This document shows, one piece after another, positions 1 to 5,180 of a stretch of 5,180 nt of DNA. The DNA lies in the NCBI GenBank assembly GCA_002869095.1, contig PKTO01000246.1, forward strand, positions 1 through 5,180, read 5' to 3'. This stretch comes from Clostridiales bacterium. GTDB lineage: Bacteria > Bacillota > Clostridia > Peptostreptococcales > BM714. Numbering within the stretch: position 1 is the stretch's first letter; each line of letters opens with the position of its first letter. The translations under genes were made by a program, and so were the position numbers. The notes under the pieces were generated by a model, which saw only the letters and a list, made by a program, of their open reading frames with translations, had not been told where the DNA came from and ran no database searches.

Positions 1-1
1 C

Positions 2-127
2 AAAAACCCTATTCCTTTGATAATCCCATGCCACAGGGTTGTAGGATCGGATGGGAAATTGACCGGATATGCCTTCGGGCTTGATGCAAAGCAAAAGCTT
101 ATTACCCTTGAAAAGAGGCACCGCTAA
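2..127 (+). CDS. ogt: Methylated-DNA--[protein]-cysteine S-methyltransferase, 3' end only
   Basis: Only the last 41 codons are inside the window; the start lies to the left. The visible part reads in one frame to a TAA at 125-127. It contains the family's active-site block, [20 protein letters not shown], at about codons 7-26. The cysteine of PCHR is the residue that irreversibly accepts the alkyl group from O6-alkylguanine (or O4-alkylthymine) in DNA. Downstream, [15 protein letters not shown] matches the usual C-terminal GL-x-x-K-x-x-LL-x-LE helix of Ogt/MGMT proteins, so the C-terminus looks complete. The enzyme is a cytosolic suicide repair protein. Whether it is a stand-alone Ogt or the end of a larger Ada-like protein cannot be told without the upstream sequence. 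It converges on the minus-strand iron-sulfur gene, with a hairpin between the two. Family assignment is confident; the symbol is the usual one for this class. Confidence 0.88.
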   Translation, partial: KNPIPLIIPCHRVVGSDGKLTGYAFGLDAKQKLITLEKRHR

Positions 128-152
128 AAAGAGGTCATTTGAATGAATGGAT

Positions 153-189
153 ACCAAACCCACTCCAACAACCATGGAGTGGGTTTGGT
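153..189. terminator. Perfect 15-bp hairpin between convergent genes, probable bidirectional terminator
   Basis: Bases 153-167 (ACCAAACCCACTCCA) are exactly complementary to 175-189, with a 7-nt loop at 168-174. The hairpin begins 25 bases after the methyltransferase stop and lies 30 bases beyond the stop of the minus-strand gene, the usual place for a shared terminator. Read from either strand, the 3' arm ends GGGTTTGGT, so the T-rich part is within the stem; neither side is followed by a clean U run. The structure is seen directly; terminator function is inferred from position and stem strength. Confidence 0.65.
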
Positions 190-204
190 TATGACCAATG
201 TGAC

Positions 205-219
205 AATCATTGAATGATT
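205..219. repeat. Small perfect inverted repeat just after the iron-sulfur gene's stop
   Basis: AATCATT at 205-211 and AATGATT at 213-219 are perfect inverted copies around a single G at 212. The element abuts the stop codon (220-222) of the minus-strand gene. As RNA it could form only a weak 5-bp AT-rich stem, so it is more likely chance or a minor part of the 3' end than a terminator of its own. Confidence 0.4.
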
Positions 220-876
220 CTAGTGCTTGTCGATATATTCCTGCAATTCATTGTGCCACAATACGGTGTCGTACACCTGAGGCTCGGTATACTCATTCAT
301 TAAAAGGTCAAGCAAATGCCTGGGCGTTTTGCCTCCGATATGCATGGCCTTGATGCAGGAAACACAATAAACGCAAACATCTTCGCAAGGCATTGATTCC
401 GCCCGCTCGATCATCTTGCTGTGCACTTCACCGATTGGAAATTTCGGATAATAGACATCCCCGCAGCATTTGGAATCCGGGCCAATGAATTCAGTCTCCG
501 CAATTATTATGTTCATCTTTTTGAGCAGGCTTCGAACAGCGGCATGAACTTGCGGCTTTCCTCTGACATCGCAGGAATCGTGAATCGAAATGCCCAAGCC
601 CTCATGGTTGGGATAATCGAATGAATCCAATCCGTCCAGTATTTCCCACAAGGATACGGTCTTTATCCCTTCGTATAGAGAGCTGAATCTTTTGTCGCAT
701 CCGGGACAGACATTGATGATGAGTGAACCTTCTTCGAGCTGTGGATCATGCTTGCAGCATATCTTGTGCAAATCAACTTCGCCATAATTTTTATTCAAAA
801 ACTTTAAAATTTCATTTTCCATCTCAGGCTTATAAAGGCTCATAGCGCATCCGGGATTAAAATACATTCTTTTCAT
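220..876 (-). CDS. Double-CCG-domain (HdrB-like) iron-sulfur binding protein
   Basis: This 218-residue protein belongs to the cysteine-rich CCG family, named for the iron-sulfur-binding subunit B of heterodisulfide reductase and also found in GlpC- and LutA-type proteins. It has two CCG-like motifs. The first is C10, C40-C41, then C57-x-x-C60. The second is C102, C137-C138-G139, then C171-x-x-C174. With C164 and C168 there are twelve cysteines. The second motif has the spacing expected for a noncubane [4Fe-4S] site (C-x34-CC-x32-C-x2-C); in the first, the gap from CC to CxxC is only 15 residues. No signal peptide or membrane segment is seen, so it should be cytosolic. The open frame extends upstream to 1092, but the ATG at 874-876 is chosen because a G-rich site (886-891) lies 9 nt before it and the family-like MYFNPGCA sequence starts here. 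No partner subunit gene (HdrA, HdrC, flavoprotein or dehydrogenase) is adjacent, so electron partner and substrate are unknown. A redox or thiol/disulfide role is an inference from the family. Confidence 0.8.
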   Translation of the reverse strand: MKRMYFNPGCAMSLYKPEMENEILKFLNKNYGEVDLHKICCKHDPQLEEGSLIINVCPGCDKRFSSLYEGIKTVSLWEILDGLDSFDYPNHEGLGISIHDSCDVRGKPQVHAAVRSLLKKMNIIIAETEFIGPDSKCCGDVYYPKFPIGEVHSKMIERAESMPCEDVCVYCVSCIKAMHIGGKTPRHLLDLLMNEYTEPQVYDTVLWHNELQEYIDKH

Positions 877-1050
877 AATATTGTTCCCCCCTGATAATTT
901 TAAGTATATTGTACATGAAAACAAACATATTTGATAGCGGTTTACGGTCATGGCATTCTCGCTTTTTAAGCCTGATTGCATCTTGCAAGAAGGATTTGGG
1001 ATATATTTATTGAAATAAACATGTAGAGAAAAAATCGGGGAAGTGGAACA
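877..1050. promoter_or_regulatory. Divergent intergenic region, presumed promoters for both flanking genes
   Basis: This 174-base AT-rich gap separates the divergent iron-sulfur and Nudix genes, so each should start transcription here. Candidates are weak. For the minus-strand gene there is a -10-like TACAAT (908-913) with no good -35, and TTGTTT (919-924)/TAAAAT (897-902) with a 16-bp spacer, though the latter would start transcription almost on the ribosome binding site. For the Nudix gene, TATATT (1002-1007) is a possible -10, but the nearest -35-like hexamers, TTGCAA (983-988) and TTGCAT (976-981), leave spacers of 13 and 20 bp. A perfect 10-bp palindrome, TCTTGCAAGA, lies at 981-990 and a TTTATT-GA-AATAAA dyad at 1006-1019. 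I see no gene or RNA element here. Confidence 0.4.
886..891 (-). promoter_or_regulatory. Ribosome binding site that sets the start of the iron-sulfur gene
   Basis: On the minus strand this is a run of six Gs (preceded by A), 9 nt before the ATG at 876-874. It is not a perfect AGGAGG, but it is the only G-rich site near any candidate start of this frame. It argues against the longer open frame that runs back to 1092. The next in-frame ATG, three codons in, would be 18 nt away, too far. Confidence 0.6.
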
Positions 1051-1470
1051 ATGAAAAAGATAGTAAGCGCTGGTGGAATCGTCAGTTTCCACAACACAAT
1101 ACTCATGCTCAAGAAATTCAACGGCGACTGGGTTCTGCCCAAGGGCAAGGCTGAAGAGGGGGAAACCCTTGAACAGACAGCTTTGAGGGAGGTTTTCGAG
1201 GAGACAGGCGTACGTGCGGAAATCAAGGATTATCTTGGGGAAATAGAATACGCATACAAAAACTCATGGAACGAGAACCTGTTTGCGCAAAAGACTGTGC
1301 ACTGGTTTTTGATGGCAGCAAAAAGCATGTCGTGCACACCACTCAGGAATGAAGGATTCATAGAGGCCCGTTTCGTACATGTTGACAGGGTGCTTGAATT
1401 GATAAGATATGAAGATGAAAAGGAAATAGTTGCAAAGGCAATTGAACATATCGCATCCCCCGAAAATTGA
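1051..1470 (+). CDS. Nudix hydrolase, possibly acting on dinucleoside polyphosphates
   Basis: This 139-residue protein carries a perfect Nudix box (G-x5-E-x7-R-E-U-x-E-E-x-G-U): G32, E38, R46, E47, E50, E51, G53, V54. The two glutamates of the EE pair and the first E of RE bind the catalytic metal. Nudix enzymes cleave nucleoside diphosphates linked to another moiety. The WVLPKGK sequence just before the box and KTVHWFLM at 81-88 resemble the Ap4A/Ap6A-hydrolase and MutT-like branch, but substrate cannot be read from sequence. Length is typical for a single-domain cytosolic Nudix protein. The ATG at 1051 is supported by a purine-rich site (GGGGAAGTGG, 1037-1046) and by the MKKIVSAGGIV beginning of the fold's first strand. 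The gene is divergent from the iron-sulfur gene and ends in its own hairpin terminator, so it is probably monocistronic. B. subtilis has a Nudix gene, yvcI, in the whiA cluster; orthology with this gene is possible but not shown. Confidence 0.87.
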   Translation: MKKIVSAGGIVSFHNTILMLKKFNGDWVLPKGKAEEGETLEQTALREVFEETGVRAEIKDYLGEIEYAYKNSWNENLFAQKTVHWFLMAAKSMSCTPLRNEGFIEARFVHVDRVLELIRYEDEKEIVAKAIEHIASPEN

Positions 1471-1484
1471 TTCTCGGGGGTTTT
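1457..1484 (+). terminator. Intrinsic terminator overlapping the Nudix stop codon
   Basis: CCCCCGA (1457-1463) pairs perfectly with TCGGGGG (1474-1480). The stem can be lengthened by two A-T pairs past one A/C mismatch, leaving a TTGA loop (1467-1470). TTTT (1481-1484) follows directly. This is a GC-rich stem plus U-run, the classic Rho-independent form, although the U-run is short. The 5' arm is inside the last codons of the Nudix gene and the loop holds most of its TGA stop (1468-1470). It separates the Nudix gene from the whiA-dnaE unit. Confidence 0.75.
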
Positions 1485-1513
1485 CCATTCAATGCCTTAC
1501 CAATTGGGTTCTA

Positions 1514-1522
1514 TGTTATAAT
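1514..1522 (+). promoter_or_regulatory. Extended -10 promoter for whiA-dnaE
   Basis: TGTTATAAT is a perfect extended -10 element (TG-n-TATAAT) for the housekeeping sigma factor, with the -10 hexamer at 1517-1522. No good -35 lies at the standard distance: TTACCA (1497-1502) would leave only 14 bp. Extended -10 promoters tolerate this. Transcription would start near 1529, about 30 bases before the whiA start. The site lies just beyond the Nudix terminator. Confidence 0.65.
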
Positions 1523-1530
1523 TCTATGTA

Positions 1531-1543
1531 TAAGCAATGCTTA
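1531..1543. repeat. Small dyad in the whiA leader, possible operator
   Basis: TAAGCA (1531-1536) and TGCTTA (1538-1543) are perfect inverted copies around a single A. The dyad falls between the predicted transcription start (about 1529) and the ribosome binding site (1546-1550), a position where a bound repressor or a structured leader could affect expression. The symmetry is seen directly; any regulatory role is inference, and a 6-bp half-site can occur by chance. Confidence 0.35.
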
Positions 1544-1545
1544 CT

Positions 1546-1550
1546 GGAGG
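1546..1550 (+). promoter_or_regulatory. Ribosome binding site that sets the GTG start of whiA
   Basis: GGAGG is placed 8 nt before the GTG at 1559-1561. It is the strongest Shine-Dalgarno match in the window at ideal spacing. It decides in favour of the GTG over the upstream in-frame ATGs at 1430 and 1526, which lie inside the Nudix gene or the promoter region. Confidence 0.85.
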
Positions 1551-1558
1551 CGATTCGC

Positions 1559-2521
1559 GTGTCATTTTCATCGAAAACAAAAAAAGAATTGACCCGTGTC
1601 GAGCAAATGGACCACGATTCCATGATGGCGGAGCTTTCGGCAATTGTACACATCAGTGGGACGATAAAACTGGCGGGGAAAAATCGTGTAAATATTGAGG
1701 TCAATATAAAAAATGCCGCTATTGCAAGGCATATATTCAGCCTTTTCAAGGAGGCTTGCGGAATCCATACAGACATAAGGATGAACAAGAACGCCAAGCT
1801 AAAGAAGGCAAACATATATACCATAGCCATTGAAAAAGAAGAAGGGGCAAATGAAGTTCTTGAAGCATTGGGCATAATACGCAATACAGCCGAAGGGTTT
1901 TCAATAAACAATTCCGTTCCGGATGAATTGATTGAAAAAGAAATATGCAAAAGAGCCTATCTGAGAGGCGCATTCATAGGGGGAGGATCGCTCAGCGATC
2001 CGGAACGTTCATATCATCTTGAGCTTGTTGCTCACAGCCCCGAATATGGGGAAGCCTTGATGAATATTATGAGGCCTTATGAGCTTTCTCCCAAGATGAT
2101 TGAAAGAAAAGGGAGCCAGGTCGTTTATCTTAAAGAGGGTGACCAGATAATCGATTTTCTCAATGTCATTGGAGCCCATCAGACACTACTTGATTTTGAG
2201 AATGTACGGATAATGAAGCAGATGAGGAACGATATAAACAGGATTGTGAATTGTGAAACCGCAAATCTTACCAAAACCGCAGATGCGGCTTACAGGCAGA
2301 TACAGGACATATTGTTGATAGAAGAAGAAAGAGGGCTTGATTTTCTGTCCGAAAACCTGAAGGAAATCGCATTGGCAAGAATAGAGCATAGGGAGGCAAG
2401 CCTCCAGGAATTGGGGCAATTGCTCGATTCGCCCATAGGGAAATCGGGAGTAAACCACAGGTTCAAAAAAATCAGGGAAATAGCTTTGGAAATCACTGAA
2501 AAAAAGGATAAATCAAAATGA
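1559..2521 (+). CDS. whiA: WhiA, DNA-binding protein of division and chromosome segregation
   Basis: This 320-residue protein matches WhiA over its whole length, which is normal for the family. The GTG start gives the hallmark N-terminus (M)SFSSKTKKEL and follows a strong ribosome binding site. The N-terminal part (about 1-220) is the degenerate LAGLIDADG homing-endonuclease-like fold; its signature is around 132-155 (RAYLRGAFIGGGS, then SYHLEL). The C-terminal part (about 225-310) is the WhiA helix-turn-helix, with the diagnostic SLQELGQLLDSPIGKSGVNH at 281-300. The known homing-endonuclease catalytic acids are lost in this family, so a nuclease role is not expected. In Streptomyces WhiA is a sporulation transcription factor; in B. 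subtilis it associates with the nucleoid and affects division and chromosome segregation. Here it overlaps dnaE by four bases (ATGA), so the two are likely co-transcribed and translationally coupled. The usual neighbours rapZ (yvcJ) and yvcK are not upstream, and no HPr-like gene follows. Confidence 0.96.
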   Translation: MSFSSKTKKELTRVEQMDHDSMMAELSAIVHISGTIKLAGKNRVNIEVNIKNAAIARHIFSLFKEACGIHTDIRMNKNAKLKKANIYTIAIEKEEGANEVLEALGIIRNTAEGFSINNSVPDELIEKEICKRAYLRGAFIGGGSLSDPERSYHLELVAHSPEYGEALMNIMRPYELSPKMIERKGSQVVYLKEGDQIIDFLNVIGAHQTLLDFENVRIMKQMRNDINRIVNCETANLTKTADAAYRQIQDILLIEEERGLDFLSENLKEIALARIEHREASLQELGQLLDSPIGKSGVNHRFKKIREIALEITEKKDKSK

Positions 2522-5180
2522 TGAAAAAAACAGGTTTTGCACATTTGCATGTTCATACGGAATACAGCCTGCTGGACGGCTATGCCAGGATAAACGAAAT
2601 ATTCAAGGAAGTAAAAAATCTTGGGATGGAAGCTGTTGCAATAACAGACCACGGGTCGATGTTTGGTGTGGTCGATTTTTACAAGAAAGCCTTGAAGGAA
2701 GGCGTTAAACCCATAATAGGCTGTGAGGTGTATACAGCCCCCAGGACAATGGGAGACAAGGATTCCTCAAAGGACAAGAATGCAGGGCACCTTGTTCTTC
2801 TTGCAGAAAACAACGAAGGATACAAGAATCTGATAAAGCTTGTTTCGAAGGCATATACCGAAGGCTTCTACTATAAACCCAGAATAGACTACGAGCTTCT
2901 TGAAAAGCATACGGAAGGGCTTATAGCCCTCTCAGCCTGCCTGGCAGGCGACATACAGCGCCTTATAATGGAGCGCAACCCGGAAAAGGCCAGGGAAAAG
3001 GCGAGATGTCTGAGCGGCATGTACGGAAAAGGCAATTTTTATCTTGAGCTCCAGGACCACGGCATACCCGAACAGAAGCTCGTAAACCAAGAGCTGCTTA
3101 AGATAAGCAAGGAACTTCAAATTCCGTTGGTCGCCACAAACGATGTTCACTATATCCGGAAAGAGGACAGCCGTGCGCACGATATCCTTCTATGCATACA
3201 GACAGGCAAGATACTTAGCGACACCGAAAGAATGAAATTTCCGACAGACGAGTTCTATCTGAAGTCTCCGGAAGAAATGGCGGAGCTTTTCGATTATGCG
3301 CCGGAAGCGCTCGAAAACACTGTCAGGATTGCAGAGCGGTGCAACGTAAGTTTTGATTTCGATCAAATATACCTTCCGGAGTTTGATATTCCGGAGGGAA
3401 TAGCCAACAACGAATATCTTAGAAAGCTTTGTCTGGAAGGATTGAGAGAAAGATACGGAGAAGTCACGGAAGAGCTTCTTGAGCGTTTTGAGTATGAAAT
3501 AGGGGTAATAGAGGAAATGGGCTACGTGGATTATTTCCTCATAGTATGGGACTTCATACGCTTTGCAAAGGAGAGCGGAATCGTTGTGGGTCCCGGCAGG
3601 GGAAGCTGCGGAGGAAGCATAATTGCATATGTCCTAAAAATAACCGATGTAGACCCTATCCGATACAAGCTGATATTCGAAAGATTTCTCAATCCCGAAC
3701 GCATAACCATGCCCGACATAGATATAGACTTTGAGGACGACAGAAGGCAGGAAGTGATTGAATATGTCGTCGAAAAGTACGGCAAGGAAAAGGTGGCGCA
3801 AATAATAACCTTCGGGACAATGGCGGCCAGGGCTGCAATACGTGATGTTGGAAGGGTTTTGGACATCCCCTACGGAGACGTGGACAAAATAGCCAAGCTT
3901 GTCCCGACCGACCTTGGAATAACAATCGGCAAGGCGCTTGAAATAAGCTCCGAATTCAAAGCCATTTACGATTCGGATCAAAACGCCAAATATCTGATTG
4001 ACAACGCGTTAAAACTCGAGGGAATGCCGCGCCATGCTTCCACGCATGCTGCAGGTGTTGTAATATCAAAAGACGCTGTAGACGAATACGTGCCTCTTTA
4101 CCTTCACGACGACAGTGTTGTGACACAGTTCACCATGGGTCTTTTGGAGGAGCTCGGGCTGCTGAAGATGGACTTTCTGGGTCTTCGCAACTTGAGCGTA
4201 ATAAAAAACGCATTGAAATTCATAGAACTCAACCAATGCAAGAAAATAGACTTGAACGCCATAACTTTTGACGATGCGGATGTATTCGACATGATAAGCA
4301 AAGGAGACACATTGGGAGTTTTCCAATTGGAGAGCGCCGGAATGCGCCAATTCATGAAGGAACTCAAACCGGAAAGCTTCGAGGATATAATAGCAGGAAT
4401 CTCATTGTTCAGGCCGGGTCCTATGGATTCAATACCGGCATACATCAAGAACAAAAACAATCCTAAAGAAATAAAATATGTCCATGAAAGCCTGAGGGGC
4501 ATTCTCGATGTGACATACGGGTGCTTGGTCTACCAGGAGCAGGTAATGCAGGTGGTTCGTGAACTCGGGGGCTACAGTTACGGCCGGAGCGACCTCGTGC
4601 GCAGGGCGATGAGCAAGAAAAAGATGGATGTCATGCAAAAAGAGAGACAGTACTTCATTCACGGTAAAACCGGAGATGACGGAACAATCGAAATAGAGGG
4701 CTGCATGCGCAAGGGAGTTCCGGAAGCGGCGGCAAACAAGATATTCGACGACATGATTGATTTTGCCAAATACGCATTCAACAAAAGCCACGCCGCGGCA
4801 TATGCGATACTTGCTTACCAGACGGCATATTTGAAAAACTACTACCCGGTTGAATTCATGGCGGCTCTATTGACAAGCGTTACCGGAAATTCGGCAAAGG
4901 TGGCTCAATATATACAAGACTGCAAGAGAATGGGAATAGACGTTCTTCCTCCCGACATAAACACAAGCTACAAGCATTTTACGGTCAACGGGGGAAACAT
5001 AAATTTCGGACTCCTTGCCATCAAGAATGTGGGCAAAGGCATAATTGCTTCTACAATAAAAGAAAGGAAATCGGCGCCCTACAAGAGCTTCATAGATTTC
5101 TGCGAACGTGTTGAAACTTCCGAACTTAACAAGCGTGCTGTGGAAAGCATGATAAAGTCGGGTGTTTTCGACAGCCTTAA
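2518..5180 (+). CDS. dnaE: DNA polymerase III alpha subunit (DnaE), 3' truncated by window edge
   Basis: The window holds 887 codons in one unbroken frame; the last two bases begin the next codon. This catalytic subunit copies DNA in the replisome. Numbering is from the ATG at 2518. The PHP domain (about 1-280) begins AHLHVHTEYSLLDG and keeps H9, H11, D20, H45, E70, H91, C141, D209 and H211. The family C polymerase core (about 290-780) has GPGRGS (358-363), FERFLNPER (387-395), PDIDIDF with D402 and D404, KMDFLGL with D552, SLFRPGP (629-635) and YQEQVM (672-677). D402, D404 and D552 match the catalytic aspartates of E. coli DnaE. A helix-hairpin-helix region starts near 790. Clostridial DnaE proteins usually have about 1,150-1,200 residues, so the OB-fold and C-terminal tail are missing. 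ATG 2518 is preferred because AAGGA (2504-2508) lies 9 nt upstream; ATG 2521 would be 12 nt away. It overlaps whiA. Many Bacillota also carry PolC, so this may not be the only replicase. Confidence 0.97.
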   Translation, partial: MMKKTGFAHLHVHTEYSLLDGYARINEIFKEVKNLGMEAVAITDHGSMFGVVDFYKKALKEGVKPIIGCEVYTAPRTMGDKDSSKDKNAGHLVLLAENNEGYKNLIKLVSKAYTEGFYYKPRIDYELLEKHTEGLIALSACLAGDIQRLIMERNPEKAREKARCLSGMYGKGNFYLELQDHGIPEQKLVNQELLKISKELQIPLVATNDVHYIRKEDSRAHDILLCIQTGKILSDTERMKFPTDEFYLKSPEEMAELFDYAPEALENTVRIAERCNVSFDFDQIYLPEFDIPEGIANNEYLRKLCLEGLRERYGEVTEELLERFEYEIGVIEEMGYVDYFLIVWDFIRFAKESGIVVGPGRGSCGGSIIAYVLKITDVDPIRYKLIFERFLNPERITMPDIDIDFEDDRRQEVIEYVVEKYGKEKVAQIITFGTMAARAAIRDVGRVLDIPYGDVDKIAKLVPTDLGITIGKALEISSEFKAIYDSDQNAKYLIDNALKLEGMPRHASTHAAGVVISKDAVDEYVPLYLHDDSVVTQFTMGLLEELGLLKMDFLGLRNLSVIKNALKFIELNQCKKIDLNAITFDDADVFDMISKGDTLGVFQLESAGMRQFMKELKPESFEDIIAGISLFRPGPMDSIPAYIKNKNNPKEIKYVHESLRGILDVTYGCLVYQEQVMQVVRELGGYSYGRSDLVRRAMSKKKMDVMQKERQYFIHGKTGDDGTIEIEGCMRKGVPEAAANKIFDDMIDFAKYAFNKSHAAAYAILAYQTAYLKNYYPVEFMAALLTSVTGNSAKVAQYIQDCKRMGIDVLPPDINTSYKHFTVNGGNINFGLLAIKNVGKGIIASTIKERKSAPYKSFIDFCERVETSELNKRAVESMIKSGVFDSL

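Noticed and set aside
342..384. CxxxCxxC spacing (C164, C168, C171) suggesting a radical SAM enzyme
   Set aside because: The motif is near the C-terminus and no radical SAM barrel features are present; the cysteines fit the end of the second CCG motif better.
421..624. Plus-strand open frame of 67 codons inside the iron-sulfur gene
   Set aside because: It is antisense to a well-supported gene, has no recognisable domain, and no convincing ribosome binding site.
877..1092. A 72-codon upstream extension of the minus-strand iron-sulfur frame
   Set aside because: It runs through the intergenic region and into the start of the Nudix gene, has no family resemblance, and the internal ATG at 876 has a ribosome binding site and the conserved N-terminus.
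1430..1558. Upstream extension of the whiA frame to an ATG at 1430
   Set aside because: It crosses the Nudix 3' end, the terminator and the promoter, whereas the GTG at 1559 follows GGAGG and gives the typical WhiA N-terminus.
1950..2030. LAGLIDADG-like signature suggesting a homing endonuclease or intein in whiA
   Set aside because: This degenerate fold is a normal part of every WhiA protein; the gene is uninterrupted and no splice junction residues are seen.
2932..4791. Several minus-strand open frames of 80-130 codons within dnaE
   Set aside because: All are antisense to an unbroken, strongly conserved polymerase frame and encode unrelated low-complexity sequences without family features.
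1..5180. A mobile element, CRISPR array, toxin-antitoxin pair or defence system
   Set aside because: No transposase, spaced direct repeats, small paired genes or defence domains were found on either strand; the content is housekeeping.

Overview
The window looks like chromosomal housekeeping DNA from a low-to-moderate GC Gram-positive anaerobe of the Bacillota, most likely a clostridial lineage. The grounds are a WhiA gene joined to a DnaE-type polymerase gene, strong Shine-Dalgarno sites, a GTG start, heavy use of the AUA isoleucine codon in whiA and dnaE, and a double-CCG (heterodisulfide-reductase-like) iron-sulfur protein of the kind common in strict anaerobes. I cannot name the species.

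Layout from left to right. (1) 2-127, plus strand: the last 41 codons of an O6-methylguanine-DNA methyltransferase (Ogt/MGMT) with the active-site PCHR motif. (2) 128-219: a convergent intergenic gap with a perfect 15-bp hairpin, probably a shared terminator, and a second small dyad. (3) 220-876, minus strand: a 218-residue cysteine-rich protein with two CCG-type iron-sulfur motifs. (4) 877-1050: a divergent AT-rich intergenic region that should hold promoters for both flanking genes, none of them close to consensus. (5) 1051-1470, plus strand: a Nudix hydrolase with a perfect Nudix box, ended by a terminator hairpin that overlaps its own stop codon. (6) 1481-1558: a short control region with an extended -10 promoter, a small dyad and a strong ribosome binding site. 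(7) 1559-2521: whiA, from a GTG start. (8) 2518-5180: the first 887 codons of dnaE, overlapping the whiA stop by ATGA and running off the right edge.

whiA and dnaE appear to form one transcription unit with translational coupling, started from the promoter near 1517-1522 and insulated from the Nudix gene by its terminator. WhiA is a DNA-binding protein tied to division and chromosome segregation in Gram-positives, and DnaE is a replicative-type DNA polymerase, so the unit joins cell-cycle and replication functions. The Nudix gene and the methyltransferase fragment are also nucleotide- or DNA-maintenance genes, but they are transcribed separately. In Bacillus subtilis a Nudix gene (yvcI) lies upstream of yvcJ (rapZ), yvcK and whiA. 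Here those two middle genes are missing between Nudix and whiA, which is the most notable arrangement in the window.

I found no mobile element, CRISPR array, tRNA, rRNA or clear new system. The most useful leads are the collapsed whiA neighbourhood, the orphan double-CCG protein, and the small dyad in the whiA leader.
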